DNA of 53,853 nucleotides from RXOA01 sp964547105 (lineage in GTDB: Bacteria > Bipolaricaulota > Bipolaricaulia > UBA7950 > UBA9294). The stretch's first letter is position 1, and every line of letters begins with the position of its first letter. The DNA lies in the NCBI GenBank assembly GCA_964547105.1, contig CAZJLO010000010.1, forward strand, positions 1 to 53,853. The letters run 5' to 3'. The notes beneath the pieces were generated by a model that was not told the DNA's origin, did no database searches, and worked only from the letters and a program-made list of their open reading frames with translations. The position numbers were made by a program, and so were the translations under genes. This document shows, piece after piece, positions 48,885-53,853 of this stretch.

Positions 48885-50177
48885 CTAGCTGGAATGTTGC
48901 CGGGGATGTTCGTGGGATGAGGAGGGCGTCACCGAAACGCGAATCGATTTGATCTCCTTTTCGGTCGCCGCCTCCACGGTAAGGTGCACCGAGTCCAATG
49001 CGACCTCGTCGCCTCGAACCGGCATCGCGCCAAGACAATGAAGGATCAGCCCGCCGACGGTCACCCCTTGATCCTCCGGGAGTTCCAAATCCATGGTGCG
49101 GTTCAGATCATGCACCGGCGTGTCGCCATCGACTACGGCCTCGGTGGGAGAGATTCGCTTGACCAGTGCCGCGGGCTGATCGTATTCATCCTCGATCTCT
49201 CCGACAATCTCTTCAAGAATGTCTTCCATGGTGACGATTCCCGCCATTCCGCCGTATTCATCGAGGACGATCGCCATATGGACCCGCTGTCGTTGAAACT
49301 CGCGCAACAGCAAGTTGATCGGTCGCGTGACCGGCGCATAGTACACCTGGTGGAGCAGCGCCTTCAGATCGGTCTGCGACTCGTCGACGTCGCCGAGCAA
49401 GTCCTTGGCATACAGGATGCCGACGACGTTGTCGGGAACGCCTTCGTAGACCGGAAACCGGGAATAGCCGTTCTGAGCGGCCAACCGCCGCGCTTCCATC
49501 GGGGATGTCTCCAGCTCGAGTGCTTGAACATCGGTTCGCGGCACCATCAGCTGCTCGGCGGTCATGTCGTCGAAATCAAGAATCCGCCGGATCATCTCGC
49601 CATCCTGCGCGTCGAGCAGTCCGCTCTCTTCGCCGGCATCGATCAGCGTTTCGATCTGCTCGTCGCTGACTTGCACGCTCTCCTTCTTGGAGAGATCTTC
49701 TCCCAAGAGACGCAGGATGCCGCTTGCCAGGGCGCGGAAGAATCGAATGAATGGACGCAGCACCCGTGCCAGCGCATAGATTTGATTGATGCTCGCCAGC
49801 GTGAATCGCTCCGGGTTGTGCTTGGCGAAGTTCTTCGGCGTGATCTCGGCGAACACAAGCAATGAAATCGTCATCACACCGGTGGCGATCAACCCGGTGG
49901 CATAGTCGGGCAATCGCGGCATCGCGGTGATCACAATCAGCGTCATCAACGAACTGCCGGCAACATTGACGAGGTTGTTCAGAAGCAGAAGAGCCGTAAT
50001 CAGGCTGTTCGGCTCTTCCATCAAGTGGGTTAGCGCTGCTCGCTTCTTGTCGTGAGTGTTGATCAAGTAGCGCAATCTTCCCCGCGTCAACGACGTAATC
50101 GCTGTCTCAGCGCTGGAGAAGTATGCGGAGCAGGCAATCAGGAACAGCAGTAAAGGTATTTCTGCGCCTATCGGCAC
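48885..50177 (-). CDS. HlyC/CorC family membrane protein with CBS domains
   Basis: This 430-residue protein begins with the DUF21 transmembrane domain (four hydrophobic segments within about 1-150, with SSAETAITSLTRGRLRYL). A pair of CBS domains follows (about 200-325, MVPRTDVQALELETSPMEA and IVLDEYGGMAGIVTMEDILEEIVGEIEDEY), then the CorC_HlyC C-terminal domain. Such proteins mediate or regulate divalent metal transport, probably Mg2+ or Co2+. GTG is the start, with GAGGTGAG upstream. It heads the minus-strand run to the M1 peptidase 26 bp away, and a near-consensus promoter precedes it. Confidence 0.93.
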   Translation of the reverse strand: MPIGAEIPLLLFLIACSAYFSSAETAITSLTRGRLRYLINTHDKKRAALTHLMEEPNSLITALLLLNNLVNVAGSSLMTLIVITAMPRLPDYATGLIATGVMTISLLVFAEITPKNFAKHNPERFTLASINQIYALARVLRPFIRFFRALASGILRLLGEDLSKKESVQVSDEQIETLIDAGEESGLLDAQDGEMIRRILDFDDMTAEQLMVPRTDVQALELETSPMEARRLAAQNGYSRFPVYEGVPDNVVGILYAKDLLGDVDESQTDLKALLHQVYYAPVTRPINLLLREFQRQRVHMAIVLDEYGGMAGIVTMEDILEEIVGEIEDEYDQPAALVKRISPTEAVVDGDTPVHDLNRTMDLELPEDQGVTVGGLILHCLGAMPVRGDEVALDSVHLTVEAATEKEIKSIRVSVTPSSSHEHPRQHSS

Positions 50178-50201
50178 GTTTCGGGCTCACCTCGAACGAC
50201 A

Positions 50202-50229
50202 ATTATAGGAACACCTGTTGGGGATGCAA
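50202..50229 (-). promoter_or_regulatory. Near-consensus promoter of the CorC-M1-pheT-tsaE operon
   Basis: On the minus strand TTGCAT (50224-50229) and a perfect TATAAT (50202-50207) are 16 bp apart. Initiation would be about 18 nt before the GTG at 50177. Confidence 0.6.
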
Positions 50230-50245
50230 GCCTGCCCCGGTTCGA

Positions 50246-50275
50246 TTGCCAGGTTACGCCGGTTGGGGCTACAAT
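50246..50275 (+). promoter_or_regulatory. Predicted accB promoter, divergent from the CorC promoter
   Basis: TTGCCA (50246-50251) and TACAAT (50270-50275) are separated by 18 bp. A short leader with TAGGAGGTTG leads to the TTG start of accB at 50305. Confidence 0.55.
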
Positions 50276-50304
50276 CTGGCCGACAGCCGCTAGGAGGTTG
50301 ATCC

Positions 50305-50796
50305 TTGGATATCAAAACGCTTCGGGAGCTGATTCATATCCTGAACGACGAGAAACTGACGGAGATCACGGTGACCGATGGCAATGAGCGAATCACCGTC
50401 AAGCGGGAACCGGCGGCGATGGGTTCGCCGCACGGAGCTCCAGCGCTTGCAGCCTCTCCGGAGCGCGCTGCGAACGACGAGAAGCTCTTCGAGTTGACCG
50501 CGCCTCTTGTCGGGACCTTCTACCGCAAACAAGCTCCGGGCGGCCCACTGCTTGTCGAGATCGGAGACCACGTTCGGGCGGGGGCGACGCTGTGCATCAT
50601 CGAGGCGATGAAAGTCATGAATGAGATTTCCGCCGAACGGTCGGGGATCCTGCGTGCCGTTCTCACACAGGACGGCGCTCCGGTCGAATTCGGCCAACCG
50701 CTGTTTCAGTTTGAAGCCGACGGTGAGTCGATCTCTCGCGCATCCGAGGCCGGAGAGCCGGCCGCCGAACAGACATCACCGGCATCGGCTCTGTGA
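50305..50796 (+). CDS. accB: Acetyl-CoA carboxylase biotin carboxyl carrier protein
   Basis: The 163-residue carrier has a helical N-terminal segment (DIKTLRELIHILND), a Pro/Ala-rich linker and a C-terminal biotinyl domain with the acceptor Lys103 in EAMKVMNEI. It carries CO2 between the biotin carboxylase and carboxyltransferase of fatty-acid synthesis. It uses a TTG start with GGAGG seven bases upstream. The stop overlaps the accC start (TGATG). A ~35-residue acidic tail follows the biotinyl domain and may be disordered. Confidence 0.94.
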   Translation: MDIKTLRELIHILNDEKLTEITVTDGNERITVKREPAAMGSPHGAPALAASPERAANDEKLFELTAPLVGTFYRKQAPGGPLLVEIGDHVRAGATLCIIEAMKVMNEISAERSGILRAVLTQDGAPVEFGQPLFQFEADGESISRASEAGEPAAEQTSPASAL

Positions 50797-52133
50797 TGTT
50801 CCATCGTGTTCTTGTCGCCAATCGGGGTGAAATCGCGCTTCGAATCATCGAGGCGTGCCGCGAATTGTCGATGGAAGCAATCGCCGTCTATTCGGAGGCC
50901 GATCGGGAGATGCCGTATTTGCGGCTGGCCGATCAGTCGATCTGTATCGGTCCGGCCAATGCGGCACGAAGCTACGCCAACGAAGCGGCGATCCTGAGCG
51001 CTGCAGAGTTGACCGGGGCGGAGGCGATTCACCCCGGGTACGGATTCCTTTCCGAGAACCCGGAATTCGTCGAGCTGTGCGAACAGCACGGGTTGGTGTT
51101 TGTCGGGCCGTCACAGCACACGATGAAACTTCTTGGCGACAAGTCCGCGGCGCGGACAGCCGTGGGTGCCGCCGGGGTCCCGGTTCTCCCCGGAGGTTTG
51201 CTCGACGAGGAGGGGGAATCCCCCGAGGACATGGCCGATCGGATTGGCTATCCTGTTCTGGTCAAGGCGGTTTTCGGCGGCGGCGGACGGGGGATGCGCT
51301 GGGTGGACAACCGCTCCGATCTGTTGTCGGCAATTGCGGTCGCTCAAGCCGAAGCGAAGGCGGCGACGGGAAGCGACCGGCTGTATATGGAGAAGGCCGT
51401 TCGCGATCCCCGTCACATCGAAGTGCAGATTCTTGCCGATCAGCAAGGGACGATTGTTCACCTCGGTGAACGGGATTGCTCCGTGCAGCGGCGTCATCAA
51501 AAGCTGATTGAAGAATCGCCGGCACCGCGCCTGTCCGAAGAGACGCGATGTGCGCTGCACGAAGCGGCGCTATCGGCGTCTCATGCCGCAGGCTACACCA
51601 ATGCGGGCACCGTGGAATTCATCCTCAGCGAGGACGAGAGCTTCTACTTCATCGAGATGAACGCGCGCATCCAAGTCGAGCACCCGGTGAGCGAAGCGGT
51701 CACCGGAATCCAGTTGATCAAGGAACAACTGCGCGTCGCCACCGGCGAGCCGCTGGGCTACGATCAATCGGCGATTCATGTCCGAGGCCACGCGATCGAG
51801 TGCCGGATCAACGCCGAAGATCCCCAATGCGGCTTCATGCCGTCAAGCGGGACGGTCATCGTGGACGAGCTGCCAGGAGGCCCCGGTGTTCGCGTGGACA
51901 GTCATCTCTATTCGGGGCTTCAGATGACGCCGCACTACGACTCGCTGTTGGCCAAGATTGTGACGCATGGACGGGATCGCGAAGAGGCAAGAATTCGTAT
52001 GTATACTGCACTGCAGCGGTTCCGAGTCCGCGGCGTATCCACAACGTGCGCGGTGGCGCAGAGGATCATCTCCGATGCCGAATTCCGCGACGCAAGAATC
52101 ACGACATCGTTCCTTGCGAAGCGCTTTGCCTAG
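50796..52133 (+). CDS. accC: Acetyl-CoA carboxylase biotin carboxylase subunit
   Basis: This 445-residue ATP-grasp enzyme has the N-terminal VLVANRGEIALRII, HPGYGFLSENPEF, the glycine-rich ATP loop FGGGGRGMRWV, and the active-site block FIEMNARIQVEHPVSEAVTGI. It carboxylates biotin on AccB. An in-frame GTG lies one codon earlier. It overlaps accB by one base; accA and accD are not in the window, so the carboxyltransferase genes are elsewhere. Confidence 0.96.
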   Translation: MFHRVLVANRGEIALRIIEACRELSMEAIAVYSEADREMPYLRLADQSICIGPANAARSYANEAAILSAAELTGAEAIHPGYGFLSENPEFVELCEQHGLVFVGPSQHTMKLLGDKSAARTAVGAAGVPVLPGGLLDEEGESPEDMADRIGYPVLVKAVFGGGGRGMRWVDNRSDLLSAIAVAQAEAKAATGSDRLYMEKAVRDPRHIEVQILADQQGTIVHLGERDCSVQRRHQKLIEESPAPRLSEETRCALHEAALSASHAAGYTNAGTVEFILSEDESFYFIEMNARIQVEHPVSEAVTGIQLIKEQLRVATGEPLGYDQSAIHVRGHAIECRINAEDPQCGFMPSSGTVIVDELPGGPGVRVDSHLYSGLQMTPHYDSLLAKIVTHGRDREEARIRMYTALQRFRVRGVSTTCAVAQRIISDAEFRDARITTSFLAKRFA

Positions 52134-52175
52134 AAGTACCGTAGCCGTATCCGACCCCCGGAAGAAGGAGCGATC

Positions 52176-53528
52176 GTGTTCGATGCATTGACCGAGCGGC
52201 TGACGGCCGTGTTCTCCCAGCTGAAAGGGAAAGGCAAGCTCTCCGAGGCCGATGTCAACGCTGGGCTGCGCGAGATCCGGCTCGCTTTGCTGGAAGCCGA
52301 CGTTCACTACAAAGTCGTCAAGGACCTGGTTTCCGGCGTGCGCGAGAAGGCCGTGGGCGAAAATGTCATCGGCAGCCTAACGCCGGGGCAGCAGATGGTG
52401 AAAATCGTCCGGGACGAGCTGCGGAACCTGATGGGACAATCCCGTGCCGCACTTGACCTTTCTCATCACCCGGCGGTGATCCTGTTCGTGGGTCTTCAGG
52501 GTTCGGGGAAGACGACCAGTGCCGCCAAGTTGGCCCTCACCTTACGCAAAGACGGGCGCAAGCCGCTTCTTGTTGCCGCGGACATTGTCCGCCCGGCGGC
52601 GATCGACCAGCTGCAGACGTTGGGTAAGGCACTCGATCTCCCTGTGTTCACGATTCGCGATCGCGATGTCGGACCGCCGCAAATCGCCGAAGCGGGATTG
52701 GCGGAAGCAAGAGAGAGACTGTGTGATGTGGTGATCATCGACACGGCGGGCCGGCTTCAGATCGATGAGCAGATGATGAGCGAGCTCGAGCAGATCAAGG
52801 CGTTGGTTCCGCCGGATGAGATCTTGTTGGTTGCCGACGCAATGACGGGCCAAGAGGCGGTGAACGTCGCTCGGTCGTTTGACGAGCGGGTCGGGCTGAC
52901 GGGGGTGGTTCTCACCAAACTGGACGGCGATGCTCGCGGCGGCGCGGCGTTGTCGATCCGCGCCGTGACCGGATGTCCGATCAAATTCGTCGGACTTGGT
53001 GAAAAAGTCACGCCGCTGGAGCCGTTTCATCCCGACCGAATGGCCGACCGGATTCTCGGAATGGGGGACGTTCTCACCCTGATTGAGCAGGCCGAACAGC
53101 ATCTCGACCGCGAGAAATCGGAAGCATTCGCCAAACGGATCCGCGACAACCGGTTCACGTTGCAGGATTTCTTGGATCAGATGGAAGAAATGCGCAAGCT
53201 CGGACCGATCGGACAGATCCTCGAAAAACTCCCCGGAGGGGCAAAGCTGAAGCTGAAGGGCGATGCAGCCGCTTCTGCCGGCCTTGACGAACGAGATCTC
53301 GACCGAACGCTGGCCATCCTGCGGGCGATGACCCTGGAAGAACGTCTCGCCCCCTCTATAATTGGTGGAAGTCGCAAGAAACGCATTGCTCGCGGCAGCG
53401 GGACGCAGGTGCGAGACGTCAATCGGGTTCTCGCCCGCTACGACGAGGCCAAGCGAGCACTGAAGTTGATGGGGAAGCGCCGGACAAAAGGGCGTTCCCC
53501 TCTGGATTTGGCCGGCCTTGGGATCTAG
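52176..53528 (+). CDS. ffh: Signal recognition particle GTPase Ffh
   Basis: The 450-residue protein has the N domain (1-90) and a G domain with GLQGSGKTTS, DTAGRLQIDEQMM and TKLDGDARGGAALS. A methionine-rich M domain follows (about 300-430: QDFLDQMEEMRKLGPIGQILEKLPG, and SRKKRIARGSGTQVRDVNRVL for 4.5S RNA binding). It delivers membrane-protein ribosomes to the translocon. It starts at GTG with GAAGGAG upstream and is 81 bp before rpsP. A small hairpin CCTTGGGA / TCCCAAAGG spans its stop codon (53516-53539), a weak attenuator candidate. Confidence 0.96.
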   Translation: MFDALTERLTAVFSQLKGKGKLSEADVNAGLREIRLALLEADVHYKVVKDLVSGVREKAVGENVIGSLTPGQQMVKIVRDELRNLMGQSRAALDLSHHPAVILFVGLQGSGKTTSAAKLALTLRKDGRKPLLVAADIVRPAAIDQLQTLGKALDLPVFTIRDRDVGPPQIAEAGLAEARERLCDVVIIDTAGRLQIDEQMMSELEQIKALVPPDEILLVADAMTGQEAVNVARSFDERVGLTGVVLTKLDGDARGGAALSIRAVTGCPIKFVGLGEKVTPLEPFHPDRMADRILGMGDVLTLIEQAEQHLDREKSEAFAKRIRDNRFTLQDFLDQMEEMRKLGPIGQILEKLPGGAKLKLKGDAAASAGLDERDLDRTLAILRAMTLEERLAPSIIGGSRKKRIARGSGTQVRDVNRVLARYDEAKRALKLMGKRRTKGRSPLDLAGLGI

Positions 53529-53609
53529 GTTCCCAAAGGGTGTTCGCCGACGCAAACAACCCGCAGGAGCCGGCACAACCGAACGAAGCAAGAGAAGGAT
53601 AAAGGTGAC

Positions 53610-53853
53610 ATGATGGCAGCGAAGATCCGGTTGAAGAAGATTGGGCGAAAAGGGCAACCGGCCTACCGAGTCGTCGTTCTTGACGGACGCAAGCCGCGGG
53701 ACGCGAAAGTAGTGGCCGACCTTGGAAGTTACGACCCGAAGACCGCTCCGGCGACGTTCGAAGTCGACGGCGACGCGGCATTGAAGTGGATGATGGAAGG
53801 CGCCAAACCGACCAAGGCGGCGCGGGACATCCTGTCTAAGGCGGGCGTGATGG
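53610..53853 (+). CDS. rpsP: 30S ribosomal protein S16, truncated by the window end
   Basis: The first 81 residues of S16 are present: MAAKIRLKKIGRKGQPAYRV, the VVLDGRKPRDAKVVADLGSYDP block and the ALKWMMEGAKPTKAARDIL region. It is a small-subunit assembly protein. AAAGGTGA lies upstream; a second ATG follows the first, so the start may be one codon later. The ffh-rpsP order is widely conserved and is usually followed by a KH protein, rimM, trmD and rplS. Confidence 0.95.
   Translation, partial: MMAAKIRLKKIGRKGQPAYRVVVLDGRKPRDAKVVADLGSYDPKTAPATFEVDGDAALKWMMEGAKPTKAARDILSKAGVM

Noticed and set aside
50236..50262. tRNA T-arm-like GGTTCGATTGCC before accB
   Set aside because: No cloverleaf can be drawn around it; it coincides with the accB -35 region.

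Overview
This window looks like a piece of a bacterial chromosome of moderately high GC, probably from a metagenome or draft assembly: it has one 10-base N gap and one adapter-like 16-mer. The organism is probably an anaerobic, diderm, deep-branching heterotroph. It has a class III (oxygen-sensitive) ribonucleotide reductase with its radical-SAM activase. Diderm architecture is suggested by several lipoproteins, a SurA/PrsA-like foldase and predicted outer-membrane barrels. It carries many amino-acid-catabolism-type glutamate dehydrogenases. PKD-domain secreted proteins, BtpA and a cysteate-synthase-family enzyme would fit a candidate phylum such as Bipolaricaulota, but that assignment is an inference and not something the sequence proves. 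There are no rRNA or tRNA genes, insertion sequences, phage genes or CRISPR arrays that I can recognise.

Layout. 1-3.7 kb: GNAT acetyltransferase, FG-GAP propeller protein, PKD lipoprotein, VOC protein. 3.9-8.6 kb: S10 serine carboxypeptidase, FAD-dependent dehydrogenase (interrupted by the N gap), and a bacterial member of the cysteate synthase family. 8.7-15 kb: an envelope block of PKD lipoprotein, two PKD-TlpA thioredoxin fusions, parvulin foldase, a small barrel-like protein on the other strand, and an unrecognised anchored protein. 15.2-17.3 kb: compact BtpA / PfkB kinase / YjbQ operon. 17.6-20.4 kb: nrdD-nrdG. 20.4-21.4 kb: trpS (minus). 21.5-30 kb: housekeeping run glmU-prs-rplY-pth, then clpC-radA-punA. 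30-38 kb: three Glu/Leu/Phe/Val dehydrogenase paralogues interleaved with two Crp/Fnr-type regulators, a nucleotidyltransferase and a metallophosphoesterase, then an AlaX-type editing protein. 38.5-41.7 kb (minus): ABC-F, YggS and YfcE-like phosphoesterase operon. 41.9-42.9 kb: AmrS radical SAM enzyme. 43-50.2 kb (minus): a CorC/HlyC-type membrane protein, a giant M1 peptidase fused to a barrel-like C-terminus, pheT (without pheS) and tsaE. 50.3-53.9 kb: accB-accC-ffh-rpsP (rpsP cut by the window end).

The parts most likely to be new biology are: the dehydrogenase array with two tandem 21-bp palindromes between a Crp-type regulator and gdh copy 2; the PKD-thioredoxin envelope redox set; the M1 peptidase-barrel fusion; the BtpA/PfkB/YjbQ operon; and the bacterial cysteate-synthase relative. 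At the transcript level, several genes have a -10 box 6-10 nt before ATG and no Shine-Dalgarno sequence (leaderless candidates). Most intergenic hairpins are GC-rich and lack a U-tract.
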